A stretch of 35,761 nucleotides of DNA from Myxococcales bacterium (GTDB lineage: Bacteria > Myxococcota > UBA727 > JABDBI01). A program made the position numbers and the translations under genes. The DNA lies in contig JAHFEF010000002.1 in the NCBI GenBank assembly GCA_023248545.1, forward strand, positions 78,908 to 114,668. The letters run 5' to 3'. Under the pieces are notes generated by a model that saw only the letters and a program-made list of their open reading frames with translations, was not told where the DNA came from and searched no databases. Positions 1 through 7,493 of this stretch are shown piece after piece. The stretch's first letter is position 1. Every line of letters starts with the position of its first letter.

Positions 1-920
1 GCGCGCTCAAATTCGCCGATCGATTTGGGTCCGATATCAATAGCAATATCATCGGGGCCCATGATCGAGACAGTTTGAGCCAAAGCATCCGATCTAAACT
101 CCGAAACCACCACATGATCAGTCGGCAGCAAAATCTGCACACCCAAACTGGAAGCTTTTTTCAAGATCATATTCGCCAAATGAAGGCGATCTTCTTCGTA
201 GCGACTCTTGCCGATCTGCACGCCCCTGGCCTTCAAAAAAGTATAGGCCATGGCGCCGCCAATCATAAGCGTATCTATTTTTCCTAAAAGTTGCGCAATC
301 ACCCCAATTTTGTCGCCGACTTTAGCACCTCCTAAGATAGCCACGAATGGCTTTTGAGGGTTTGAAGTCAATCGGCCTAAATTTTCGATCTCTTTGCGAA
401 TCAAAAACCCGGCGCATTTAATCGAGATATACCGTGTGATAGCTTGCACAGAAGCATGCGGCCGATGCACTGCTCCGAAAGCATCATTCACATAAACATC
501 GATACTTTGGGCTAATTGCCTCGCGAAAGACTCGTCGTTTTTTTCTTCGTTCGAGTGAAAACGCAAGTTCTCGAGCACCATGACTGAGCCCGGTTTCAAC
601 TCCGAAATCAGCTTTTTGATGCCATCGCCTATGCAATCATGCGCGAAAATAATTTCGCGTCCCAATAAAGCATGTAGTCTGGTCGCAACGGGTTCGAGGG
701 ACAAGTCCGCGCGGGCCTTGCCCTTAGGCCGACCCAAATGGCTTGCAAGCACCAACCGTGCGCCCTTTTCAAGCAAATACGTGATTGTGGGCAAAGCCGC
801 TTGGATTCGAGTATCATCGGTGATTTCACCCGACTCACTGAGCGGCACATTAAAGTCCAGCCGGCAAAACACGCGCTTGCCGAGCCAATCTATTTTAGGA
901 TCATCTATGAAAGTTAGCAC
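1..920 (-). CDS. pgk: phosphoglycerate kinase (partial, C-terminus beyond window edge)
   Basis: Phosphoglycerate kinase transfers the phosphate of 1,3-bisphosphoglycerate to ADP in glycolysis, in the cytosol. The reading frame runs from a GTG at 918-920 to the left window edge, about 306 codons of a family that is usually about 390-400 residues, so the C-terminal quarter is missing. The N-terminal substrate motif reads RLDFNVPL, followed by ITDDTRIQAALPTI. Further on are FVAILGGAKVGDKIGV and MIGGAMAYTFLK, and near the edge DIGPKSIGEF, all typical of PGK. The GTG lies inside the last codons of gap (7-nt overlap), so translation is probably coupled. No ATG is available at the expected N-terminus, which makes GTG the best choice. 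It is the last visible gene of the lgt-like/rplU/rpmA/gap/pgk run. Confidence 0.95.
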   Translation of the reverse strand, partial: MLTFIDDPKIDWLGKRVFCRLDFNVPLSESGEITDDTRIQAALPTITYLLEKGARLVLASHLGRPKGKARADLSLEPVATRLHALLGREIIFAHDCIGDGIKKLISELKPGSVMVLENLRFHSNEEKNDESFARQLAQSIDVYVNDAFGAVHRPHASVQAITRYISIKCAGFLIRKEIENLGRLTSNPQKPFVAILGGAKVGDKIGVIAQLLGKIDTLMIGGAMAYTFLKARGVQIGKSRYEEDRLHLANMILKKASSLGVQILLPTDHVVVSEFRSDALAQTVSIMGPDDIAIDIGPKSIGEFER

Positions 921-1918
921 GCTCTTGCCATCAGCGATAAGAGATCCACGGCGCGGTTTCCAAAACCCCACTCGTTGTCATACCAGGCCAATATTTTCAC
1001 CAAATTGCCGCCCATCACTTTGGTACAGCCAGCGTCAACGATCGAAGATTCATCGGTGCCGTTCATGTCGATCGACACGACAGGATCTTCCGTATAACCC
1101 AAGATGCCTTTAAACACGCCCTTGGAAGCCTCGAGAAACTTTGCATTGAGCTCTTGAGAGGTCGTGTCTTTGGCGAGCACGGCCACCAAATCAATGCAGC
1201 TCACATTGGGGGTAGGTACCCGAATGGCCATGCCATCAAACTTCCCATCCAGCTCCGGCAACACTAAAGCGACGGCTTTGGCAGCACCAGTGGTCGTCGG
1301 GATCATCGACAGCGCAGCAGCCCGAGCACGGCGCTTGTCTTTGTGGGCCAAGTCGAGCACATGCTGATCATTGGTATAGCTATGCACGGTTGTGACAGAG
1401 GCTTTCTTGATGCCAAATTGGTCATTCAAGATTTTGGCAATCGGTGCAATGCAATTGGTCGTACACGACGCCGTCGAGACAACTTGCATGTCCGGCTTAA
1501 AGGCTTCCGAGTTCACACCAAAACAAATCGTTGCATCGGGCGCTTCACCACTGGTGGGAGCGCTGATTAAAACTTTTTTGGCACCAGCATCCAAGTGTTT
1601 AGCGGCTTTATCGCGACTTAAAAAATGACCAGTGGATTCCAAAACAACATCGACTTCCAAAGCCTTCCAAGGCAACATACTTGGATCTTTTTCAGAAGTA
1701 ATCTTGATGGCTTTGCCATCGACAATTAGAGCATCGTTTTCAACTTGGATTTTGCCAGGAAAGCGCCCGTGAACCGAATCGTATTTTAATAAATATGCCA
1801 ACGTGTCGACATCAGCAAGATCGTTGATCGCGACAACGTGAAGATCTGTCCGACTTTGAATAATACGCAAAGCCGCACGTCCGATGCGGCCGAAACCATT
1901 AATCGCTATCCGTTTCAT
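914..1918 (-). CDS. gap: glyceraldehyde-3-phosphate dehydrogenase, type I
   Basis: This NAD-dependent enzyme oxidises glyceraldehyde-3-phosphate to 1,3-bisphosphoglycerate, directly upstream of PGK in glycolysis. The 334-residue length is normal. The N-terminal Rossmann motif is INGFGRIGR, with Asp33 (AINDLAD) consistent with NAD preference. The catalytic cysteine is Cys152 in STASCTTNC and the catalytic histidine is His179 in [18 protein letters not shown] and the C-terminal [11 protein letters not shown] are family hallmarks. The ATG overlaps the stop of rpmA by 4 nt (ATGA), and its own 3' end overlaps pgk. A gap-pgk pair is common. Its translational coupling behind two ribosomal protein genes is not. 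Confidence 0.97.
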   Translation of the reverse strand: MKRIAINGFGRIGRAALRIIQSRTDLHVVAINDLADVDTLAYLLKYDSVHGRFPGKIQVENDALIVDGKAIKITSEKDPSMLPWKALEVDVVLESTGHFLSRDKAAKHLDAGAKKVLISAPTSGEAPDATICFGVNSEAFKPDMQVVSTASCTTNCIAPIAKILNDQFGIKKASVTTVHSYTNDQHVLDLAHKDKRRARAAALSMIPTTTGAAKAVALVLPELDGKFDGMAIRVPTPNVSCIDLVAVLAKDTTSQELNAKFLEASKGVFKGILGYTEDPVVSIDMNGTDESSIVDAGCTKVMGGNLVKILAWYDNEWGFGNRAVDLLSLMARAC

Positions 1919-2172
1919 ACGGCTGGATAAACGTTGGCGTGGATGCGTTCGTGGCTGCCGCGTTCAAACTTCACAACACCCTGCGTCAGAGCAAACAAGG
2001 TGTGATCTCTGCCACAACCGACGTTTTTGCCTGGCTTGATGCGTGTCCCACGCTGACGGACCAAAATATTGCCTGCCAAAACTGTTGTGCCATCGGATCG
2101 CTTCACGCCCAAGAACTTGGGTTTAGAATCACGGCCGTTACGAGTCGATCCTTGTCCTTTTTTATGAGCCAC
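1915..2172 (-). CDS. rpmA: 50S ribosomal protein L27
   Basis: L27 is a small basic protein of the large ribosomal subunit whose N-terminus reaches towards the peptidyl transferase centre. The 85-residue product starts [16 protein letters not shown] and contains [18 protein letters not shown], both diagnostic. The mature-type N-terminus begins directly at MAHKKG, without the cleaved leader seen in some Firmicutes. The gene overlaps rplU by 11 nt upstream and gap by 4 nt downstream. In most bacteria rplU-rpmA is followed by the GTPase gene obgE. Here the next gene is gap. Confidence 0.97.
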   Translation of the reverse strand: MAHKKGQGSTRNGRDSKPKFLGVKRSDGTTVLAGNILVRQRGTRIKPGKNVGCGRDHTLFALTQGVVKFERGSHERIHANVYPAV

Positions 2173-2482
2173 TTTGAACCTCGTTAATCAGAATTTCGAC
2201 ATGGTGTTGGCGATGTCCCTGGGACTTCTGGTAGCCCTGACGACGTCTTTTCTTGAACACCAAGACTTTTTTGTCTTTGCCCGTGCTAAGAACTGTTGCT
2301 TTTACAGAAGCGTTGGTCACATGAGGGGTGCCGATTTTAACCGACTCGCCACCGACCATCAAAACGCGATCAAAAGTGATCTTGTCTCCTGCCTGGGACG
2401 TTCTATTGAGGTCAAGCTTCAGCTTTTCGCCGGCTGAGACGCGATGCTGCTTTCCGGCAGCTTCAATAATGGCATAAGTCAT
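2162..2482 (-). CDS. rplU: 50S ribosomal protein L21
   Basis: L21 binds 23S rRNA in the large ribosomal subunit. The 106-residue product starts [19 protein letters not shown], the typical L21 N-terminus, and ends with the basic [16 protein letters not shown] segment followed by a short tail. The start ATG shares its bases with the TGA stop of the upstream lgt-like gene (ATGA), and its 3' end overlaps rpmA by 11 nt. This gene order places L21/L27 expression under whatever drives the lgt-like gene, unless an internal promoter exists. Confidence 0.97.
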   Translation of the reverse strand: MTYAIIEAAGKQHRVSAGEKLKLDLNRTSQAGDKITFDRVLMVGGESVKIGTPHVTNASVKATVLSTGKDKKVLVFKKRRRQGYQKSQGHRQHHVEILINEVQSGS

Positions 2483-3159
2483 GTTTTAATCCTTGTTTGG
2501 CGCAGTTGACTCAATTTTATGCGACTTGTCAAGAGTCCCAATGCAATCCATTGAGAAGTAGAGAGCCCCAAAGCCCAAATCCCCCGACTTTCATCTGCGC
2601 GCAAAAACTCTAAACCAAAGCGCCAAAGACTATAAAAAATCAAGAAATCTTGAAATTTTCGAATTTTCAGCAGCAAAAATAAACCGAACCCGGCATCCAC
2701 TAATTGCACCGGTAAATCATATCTCCCAAAGCAACAACCAGTCCAGAAACAACCCAAGCGCCCCAAAAATATCCCAAGACATAAACCTGGCACGGCATAG
2801 TCTGCATATAACTGCATCCTAGGCCAAATCCAAGCAGCCAACAGACACCCCAGCAATCCACCTAAAAACACATAACCGGGGTCCGTCAATCGTGCCCAGT
2901 GCCAGGGATCATCTTGCAGCAATTCCAAGAAATTTTGGGCAATCTGACCGTTAGTTAACCAGTGACCTTTGGCTTCAAATGACACGTGTGCCAGCTTAGA
3001 GCCAAATATGGCGGAAACCAAAATCACGCCCAATACCCGCAAAGCTTCCTGAGATTTGCGGCCATCCCTGTATGCCAGCGCCAGGAAAATCATGGCCCCG
3101 AGAGCATACGAAAGAAGCATATTCGTGAAATAAATATTCAAAGCCAAACTAAAACTCAT
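2479..3159 (-). CDS. prolipoprotein diacylglyceryl transferase (Lgt) family membrane protein
   Basis: This 226-residue polytopic membrane protein belongs to the Lgt family, which moves diacylglycerol onto the lipobox cysteine of prolipoproteins in the inner membrane. Visible marks are the glycine-rich GYVFLGGLLG, then LGIFLGRLGCFWTGCCFG, then WRFGLEFLRADESRG, and a C-terminal LSTSQWIAL. The canonical Lgt signature has GRxGNFxNGE. Here it is GRLGCFWTGCCFG with cysteines in place of the Asn/Glu, and the protein is shorter than housekeeping Lgt (about 260-290). It may therefore be an Lgt-like paralogue rather than the essential enzyme. AGGATCT lies 6 nt before the ATG as a ribosome-binding site. 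The gene diverges from the hotdog dehydratase genes with only 15 nt between start codons. Confidence 0.7.
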   Translation of the reverse strand: MSFSLALNIYFTNMLLSYALGAMIFLALAYRDGRKSQEALRVLGVILVSAIFGSKLAHVSFEAKGHWLTNGQIAQNFLELLQDDPWHWARLTDPGYVFLGGLLGCLLAAWIWPRMQLYADYAVPGLCLGIFLGRLGCFWTGCCFGRYDLPVQLVDAGFGLFLLLKIRKFQDFLIFYSLWRFGLEFLRADESRGIWALGLSTSQWIALGLLTSRIKLSQLRQTRIKT

Positions 3160-3174
3160 GGTAAGATCCTATTT
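3137..3174 (+). promoter_or_regulatory. candidate promoter for the hotdog dehydratase pair, leaderless
   Basis: A -10-like TAAGAT (3162-3167) lies 7 nt before the ATG at 3175, with a weak -35-like TTCAAA (3137-3142) 19 nt upstream. No Shine-Dalgarno sequence fits, so the transcript may start at or next to the start codon. The promoter would lie inside the N-terminal codons of the divergent lgt-like gene. Confidence 0.3.
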
Positions 3175-3576
3175 ATGCCCAAGCTCAAAGAGTTAGCTGG
3201 AACCGTCATCAAAACATCCGAGCAGGTTTTGCACCGAGATTTTTCTGAGCGATTTTCAAAGGCTACGCTTCAGAACGATGATGGCTCGCTCAGCTATGCA
3301 GCTCTGACTTCGTTGGGCGATTTTGAGGGTGTGCTCAAAGCCATGAATGTACACCCAAAACATATTTTGCACACACGCGAATCTATTACCGTTTATCAAG
3401 ACCCTGTTTTTGAAAAAGCGATCTCTGTCGAAACCAAAATCAAGGATCTCTATGAACAACAAGCTGGCGACAAACCCATGGGCTTCGTCATTATATTGGT
3501 CACCGGCACTCAATCAGGCAAACCGGTATTTGTCTGCGAACGCATCTGGGCTGTTTCGGGTGGATTTCCGAGGTAA
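3175..3576 (+). CDS. MaoC N-terminal/FAS1-like hotdog-fold dehydratase, structural subunit (HadA-like)
   Basis: The 133-residue product looks like the non-catalytic half of a heterodimeric (3R)-hydroxyacyl dehydratase. It has LAGTVIKTSEQVLHRD near the N-terminus, then TSLGDFEG and HTRESITVYQDP, the pattern of the N-terminal hotdog domain that supplies the acyl-binding tunnel. It lacks the D-x4-H catalytic pair. The open frame extends further upstream, but that extension is antisense to the lgt-like gene and has no family resemblance, so the ATG at 3175 was chosen. The catalytic partner follows 5 nt downstream, and its ribosome-binding site GAGG lies inside the last codons of this gene. This subunit pairing is known in HadA/HadB systems. 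The substrate here is unknown. Confidence 0.7.
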   Translation: MPKLKELAGTVIKTSEQVLHRDFSERFSKATLQNDDGSLSYAALTSLGDFEGVLKAMNVHPKHILHTRESITVYQDPVFEKAISVETKIKDLYEQQAGDKPMGFVIILVTGTQSGKPVFVCERIWAVSGGFPR

Positions 3577-3581
3577 TCAAT

Positions 3582-4034
3582 ATGGCAAAAATCTACTATG
3601 AGAACATTCAAACTGGCGATTTAATCCCTCCACTGCTAAAATCGGCTATTACCCGTGTGCAAATTTCTCAGTTTGCAGCGGCTGCGAACGATTTTAATCC
3701 CATGCACGTAGACGAAGCCATGGCGCGTACCAAAGGCTACAGTGGCATCTGCGCCCATGCACAGCTCGCGCTCAGCTATTCGGAGCAAATGCTCCGACAA
3801 TATGCGGACAATATGCATATTTTCAACATGACCGTTACGTTTCACAAGCTCCTTTGGCCAGGCGATTTATTGACCACCAAAGGCTTGATTTCAAAACGCT
3901 ACGAAGAACATGGCCAGCATAAAATAGATATCGATTTGTGGACCGAAAATCAAAATCAGGATGTCGTCTTAAAAGGCAAAGCGACTTGTGTGTTAGAGAG
4001 AAAATCTGAGAAATCAATCGTGGCCGAAAAATAG
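3582..4034 (+). CDS. MaoC-like dehydratase, catalytic subunit (HadB-like)
   Basis: This 150-residue hotdog protein carries the hydratase-2 motif in AAANDFNPMHVDEAMA, with Asp37 and His42 as the probable catalytic pair, followed by GYSGICAHAQLALSY. These enzymes hydrate or dehydrate (R)-3-hydroxyacyl thioesters. With the preceding HadA-like protein it should form a heterodimer. GAGG sits about 9 nt before the ATG. The last 79 nt overlap, tail to tail, the AAA ATPase gene on the other strand. Both C-termini look natural, so the overlap is probably real. The window also encodes an acyl-CoA ligase and a CoA mutase, which makes a role on CoA esters as plausible as one in fatty-acid synthesis. Confidence 0.8.
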   Translation: MAKIYYENIQTGDLIPPLLKSAITRVQISQFAAAANDFNPMHVDEAMARTKGYSGICAHAQLALSYSEQMLRQYADNMHIFNMTVTFHKLLWPGDLLTTKGLISKRYEEHGQHKIDIDLWTENQNQDVVLKGKATCVLERKSEKSIVAEK

Positions 4035-5416
4035 TCGCGGTCGCGCACTTCTTCGCTCACACCATTGACATGGATCAAAACAGGTCTGCAAGAATAACCC
4101 TTCGGGCGAATCAAGGAATCCAATTTTTTCTGCACTTCTTCGATCACAGAAGGACCAATAGAATGTTTAGAAAACTTGATTTCGCAGAGATACAGCGTCC
4201 CGAATTTTGTTTGGATCATGTAGTCGATCTGGCAACCCGGAGCTTGTTCAGTTTTGTGTTGGTAATATGGATTTTCAGACACAATCTCCTCGGGCTTTAG
4301 GCCAAGCGACTGATGAATCAGCCGCCGATTATTGAGGACCATGTTCTCGAACTGAAATCCCATCAGCGTGTCCCATTCAGGCAGCGAAGTTAAAGATTTG
4401 AACTGAAAGCTATCGCGATTGATTTTAGTCAGATTTTTCTTGATGTATTTTAAGTAGAAGCGCAAATAATTGTCACCCAAACGGTACTTTCGTAGCTTTG
4501 AATCGACTCCTGAATTAAGATTCCAGGCGTAATCGCGAACGATAAACCCTGCCAGTTCAAGCTCTGAGAGATATTCTGAGATACGCCCACCAGGGTCAAC
4601 ATCAAGCGTTTCACACAATTCGGCTCGCTCTTTCGATCCCAAAGCAAGACTCTCAATAATTTTCTCATAAAATGGACTCTTTCTGAGAAATAATGAGGAA
4701 AAAATTCGCTGGTATTCGTCCACCAAAAACCCACCTTTGGTAAAACATAATTTCCTAATATTCTCTTCGGCTGAAATCTTGGGGTCAATTTCTTCCAAAT
4801 ATTTTGGGATTCCACCTGTTACTGCTAGGAGTTTTAGTTTTTCATAGGCTGAGATATTTTTGGGCCAAAACTGGCTGCAGTCAGGAAGTGCCAATTCATG
4901 CAAACTCAGCGTATATGAAATACGGCCAACAAACCCAGTATTGCTTAAAATATTCTTTTCGATCCAGGAGGAGGCAGATCCACAGATAATAAAGATTAAC
5001 TTGTCATTTTTCTTCAAGCGTTGGTCCCAAAAGTTCTTAATTTGCCCTAAAAACGTGGGATCTTCTGAGCCCATCCATGAGATTTCATCAAATAAAACCA
5101 GAGTTCGTCCAGATTTGATTTTCTCGCCAATAGCCCAAAATGCATCGCCCCAGTCATCATATTTGGCATAGGGCGTCTTGAATTCGTGTGCCAGTTGGCG
5201 CGAAAACAGTTCGAGCTGATCTTGTTTCGTCACATTCTTCTCAGGTGCCATCCCAATGAAAGAATAAAAGTGGTCAAAATTGCGACTAAACTCCTCGACC
5301 AATCTGCTTTTCCCAATACGTCTACGTCCCCGTATCACCACAAAAGAAGCTGTCTTTTTTTGTGTCAGCTCGGAGAGTCTTCTTAGCTCTTCTTTTCTTC
5401 CCAGAAATTGCGACAT
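3956..5416 (-). CDS. archaeal-type AAA ATPase (ATPase_2) with C-terminal DUF234/nuclease-like domain
   Basis: The 486-residue product starts MSQFLGRKEELRRL, a typical beginning for the archaeal ATPase family. Walker A is RGRRRIGKSRLVEEF, Walker B is TLVLFDEISWM, and a sensor-like IICGSASSW follows. The middle part is winged-helix-like (AELCETLDVDPGGRISEYL). The C-terminal part, DYMIQTKFGTLYLCEIKFSK, resembles a PD-(D/E)xK nuclease core of the DUF234 type. The role of the family is poorly known; members are patchily distributed and often look horizontally acquired. An open frame reaches further upstream to a TTG at 5491, but GAGGA lies 8 nt before the ATG at 5416, which decides the start. The gene sits alone between the menC operon and the hotdog genes and overlaps maoC by 79 nt. 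Confidence 0.85.
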   Translation of the reverse strand: MSQFLGRKEELRRLSELTQKKTASFVVIRGRRRIGKSRLVEEFSRNFDHFYSFIGMAPEKNVTKQDQLELFSRQLAHEFKTPYAKYDDWGDAFWAIGEKIKSGRTLVLFDEISWMGSEDPTFLGQIKNFWDQRLKKNDKLIFIICGSASSWIEKNILSNTGFVGRISYTLSLHELALPDCSQFWPKNISAYEKLKLLAVTGGIPKYLEEIDPKISAEENIRKLCFTKGGFLVDEYQRIFSSLFLRKSPFYEKIIESLALGSKERAELCETLDVDPGGRISEYLSELELAGFIVRDYAWNLNSGVDSKLRKYRLGDNYLRFYLKYIKKNLTKINRDSFQFKSLTSLPEWDTLMGFQFENMVLNNRRLIHQSLGLKPEEIVSENPYYQHKTEQAPGCQIDYMIQTKFGTLYLCEIKFSKHSIGPSVIEEVQKKLDSLIRPKGYSCRPVLIHVNGVSEEVRDRDYFSATIDFSDFLSNTQVALPFKTTS

Positions 5417-5420
5417 ATTT

Positions 5421-5510
5421 GGATCCTCAAAACGTAAAAACAGGATTTCAGGATCCAGTATGACATATTTATTCGGATCCGCAAAAGTCAAATTTCTGTT
5501 TTGCGGATCC
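5421..5510. promoter_or_regulatory. array of four GGATCC sites, two in a 12-bp inverted repeat, upstream of the AAA ATPase
   Basis: GGATCC occurs at 5421, 5451, 5475 and 5505, spaced 30, 24 and 30 nt. The two distal sites form a perfect inverted repeat, GGATCCGCAAAA (5475-5486) and TTTTGCGGATCC (5499-5510), with a 12-nt loop. The proximal site abuts the GAGGA ribosome-binding site of the ATPase gene. The array fills almost the whole 95-nt gap between that gene and menC. It may be an operator or promoter. All spacings are multiples of three, and on the minus strand every site reads Asp-Pro in the ATPase frame, so a coding origin cannot be excluded. Confidence 0.5.
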
Positions 5511-5511
5511 G

Positions 5512-6369
5512 TCAGCTCCCTGAAAGGAAGCTTAAAGCCGCTTGAACCGACAAGACTGGCTTCGTGACTTGCCCCTCGAACCAGCGATAAGTTGATAATC
5601 CAGCAGGCAGTAATTTGCCGGGCGTTATCGCCGCCAACAATACCAGCCAGTTTAAACTATAGGGGCTTTCAAATGCCGAACAGATGGCGATATCTATCTC
5701 ACGCTCTCTCGCTTGCTGGATACAGTCAAAAACATGCGCCAGACTCGGCATCAAAAATGGCTTCAGCGCATACGTACTGACCCCTTCCAATTCGGGCGCA
5801 CCCTCTACCAGCGTCTCGTCAAGAGCCACGGGAATGCCAGTAGCCTGAACAAACTCGGGTATTTTTTTGAACTCCCGCAAAGGCTCTTCAAAATAGGCGA
5901 TTTGTATATCTGCGATGCGTTTGCCAAACGACACGGCTTCTTGAAACTCAAACGCCCGATTGGCATCAAGGCGAATATCTATTTCAGGGCCTATTTTTGA
6001 CCGAACTTCATTTAAGCACTCAGCTTCGAGCACCCAATTTTTGCCGACTTTGAATTTCAGCGTCGTGAAGCCGTGTGCAACCAGCTCTTGAGCTTCAGTG
6101 ATATCTATGGATTCCATCATCGCAGCAATGGGGATTTGATCCCGTGGCAATTTGAATTCAAAACCCTGTTCTAATAAAGCCAAGTGCAAACGAGCCAACT
6201 CTTCGGCCAACTCGCGAGAGCTAATTACTTCGCCATAGCCGGTTTGACCGCAATGATTGGAGACAGCAATTAGTTCGCTTTGGTAGACATAGGGATCTTG
6301 GGAACTTAGTTTCCGTCGCTTTAGATTCAGCGGCTTCTTGAGTTTGAGTGAAAACAGGTGTTTGGTCAT
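5512..6369 (-). CDS. menC: o-succinylbenzoate synthase (enolase superfamily)
   Basis: This 285-residue member of the enolase superfamily shows the MenC/muconate-lactonizing pattern. LKFKVGKN is the KxK catalytic lysine motif. The metal ligands are the Asp in DIRLDANRAF, the Glu in YFEEPL and the Asp in VALDET. A second lysine lies in YALKPFLM, and SAFESPYSLNWLVLLAA resembles the C-terminal MenC block. MenC dehydrates SHCHC to o-succinylbenzoate in menaquinone synthesis. A dipeptide epimerase or another subgroup is possible, since no other men gene is visible. It is somewhat short at the N-terminus (the family is about 320). The ATG overlaps the stop of ribF by 4 nt (ATGA), so it is the third gene of rpsU-ribF-menC. 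Confidence 0.72.
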   Translation of the reverse strand: MTKHLFSLKLKKPLNLKRRKLSSQDPYVYQSELIAVSNHCGQTGYGEVISSRELAEELARLHLALLEQGFEFKLPRDQIPIAAMMESIDITEAQELVAHGFTTLKFKVGKNWVLEAECLNEVRSKIGPEIDIRLDANRAFEFQEAVSFGKRIADIQIAYFEEPLREFKKIPEFVQATGIPVALDETLVEGAPELEGVSTYALKPFLMPSLAHVFDCIQQAREREIDIAICSAFESPYSLNWLVLLAAITPGKLLPAGLSTYRWFEGQVTKPVLSVQAALSFLSGS

Positions 6370-7190
6370 AAACTTTGCAAATCATTCTGGATTTGCTTTT
6401 TGAGCTCATCGACCGTGTTGAATTTTTTCTCGTCACGAATCTTGCGTTCGAAGAAAATTTCGATTTCTTGACCATAGAGTGAACCGCTAAAATTTAAAAA
6501 ATGTGTCTCGACATGCACAGGGTTGGCAGACCCAAATGTCGGTTGTCGACCAATATTGGTAGCGCCTTTACCAAGCTCTTTCGAATATGTTGCATAAACT
6601 CCGAGGGGGGGGAGCACTTCCTGTTCGACTTCCAAATTAGCCGTCGGGAATCCAATTTGTTTCCCACGCCCAGCACCCCTCACAACCTTGCCCGTCAAGC
6701 TATACGGGCGTCCTAAAAGTGCCTTCGCTTGATCTAAATCGCCCTTTAAAACTGCTTCTCGAACTAAACTCGACGAGCAAAGCTGCTTAGACACCCAAAC
6801 GGGTTCAACAACATGAGTTTTAAAACGCGTGTCTTTTTGGAGCAAATTGATCTTTCCAGAAGCATTCGCGCCAAAAGCGAAATTAGGGCCTACGATGACG
6901 TGACTGGCATGAAGCTGGTCGATGAGAACCTGCTCGATAAAATCAACTGGACTCAAAGCCGCAAATTGGGGGGTAAACTCTTGGAAAATAACTTGTTGAA
7001 CACCAAAATCTTGCAAGGACTGCGCTTTTTGAGCATCGGACATCAAACGCGGTGCTTTTCTAGGGTGCGGCGTAAAAGTATAGGCAATCGAAGGCTGGCC
7101 TGACTTTTTCGCTATTTCTAGGGTCTTTTGGAGTAAGGCTTGATGGCCCAAATGCAGGCCATCAAAATTGCCTATTGCGATCACACTCAA
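6366..7190 (-). CDS. ribF: bifunctional riboflavin kinase/FAD synthetase
   Basis: RibF phosphorylates riboflavin to FMN and adenylylates FMN to FAD. The N-terminal nucleotidyltransferase half has [15 protein letters not shown] and [16 protein letters not shown] and [13 protein letters not shown] follow. The C-terminal kinase half has [13 protein letters not shown] and GVYATY, then NIGRQPTFG and the acidic HVETHFL segment. The length of about 274 residues is slightly short but complete. No ATG is available at the N-terminus: a TTG at 7188-7190 overlaps the rpsU stop as TTGA, and a GTG at 7184-7186 is the alternative. Either gives coupling to rpsU. Confidence 0.93.
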   Translation of the reverse strand: MSVIAIGNFDGLHLGHQALLQKTLEIAKKSGQPSIAYTFTPHPRKAPRLMSDAQKAQSLQDFGVQQVIFQEFTPQFAALSPVDFIEQVLIDQLHASHVIVGPNFAFGANASGKINLLQKDTRFKTHVVEPVWVSKQLCSSSLVREAVLKGDLDQAKALLGRPYSLTGKVVRGAGRGKQIGFPTANLEVEQEVLPPLGVYATYSKELGKGATNIGRQPTFGSANPVHVETHFLNFSGSLYGQEIEIFFERKIRDEKKFNTVDELKKQIQNDLQSL

Positions 7191-7402
7191 GGATTAGTGC
7201 CCTTCGGGACAAAAACGCGCTTTTCACGCTTGCGAGCACGTGCCTCTGCAGCACGGGCTTTCAGCTTTTTCTTAATGGAAGGTTTGACATAATGCTCGCG
7301 CTTGCGAACTTCTTTCAAAACGCCGGACTGCTCTACTTTACGCTTGAAGCGCTTGAGAGCTCGATCGATGGACTCACCATCTCTAACAGCTACTTTCGTC
7401 AA
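7187..7402 (-). CDS. rpsU: 30S ribosomal protein S21
   Basis: S21 is a small, very basic protein of the 30S subunit involved in mRNA binding at initiation. The 71-residue product begins [20 protein letters not shown] and continues with a long Lys/Arg-rich helix ([19 protein letters not shown]). A strong GGAGGTGA ribosome-binding site lies upstream. It touches a GTG at 7409-7411, too close for use, but sits 8 nt before a TTG at 7400-7402, so the TTG is the likely start. That start also gives the usual S21 N-terminus. The C-terminal tail VFVPKGTNP is short. It heads the rpsU-ribF-menC run and diverges from glmM. Confidence 0.93.
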   Translation of the reverse strand: MTKVAVRDGESIDRALKRFKRKVEQSGVLKEVRKREHYVKPSIKKKLKARAAEARARKREKRVFVPKGTNP

Positions 7403-7458
7403 ATTACTCACCTCCTTCCAATTTCAGGAAGTAGACCCGTAGCAAAGCTTGCCCCGCT

Positions 7459-7493
7459 TTGCAAGATACTCGAATTCTGCTATTTTAGCCCCC
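7459..7493 (+). promoter_or_regulatory. promoter of glmM, probably leaderless
   Basis: TTGCAA (7459-7464) and TATTTT (7481-7486) form a -35/-10 pair with a 16-nt spacer. The -10 box ends 7 nt before the ATG at 7494, and no Shine-Dalgarno sequence fits between them, so the mRNA should begin at or within a base or two of the start codon. Confidence 0.5.

Noticed and set aside
580..1113. Plus-strand open frame of 177 codons
   Set aside because: It is antisense to pgk and gap, both certain, and shows no protein-like features.
5417..5491. N-terminal extension of the AAA ATPase from a TTG at 5491
   Set aside because: The ATG at 5416 has a well-placed GAGGA and gives the family-typical start; the extension consists of the GGATCC array.
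5421..5510. CRISPR-like array
   Set aside because: The repeated unit is only 6 bp, the spacing is short, and no cas gene is present.
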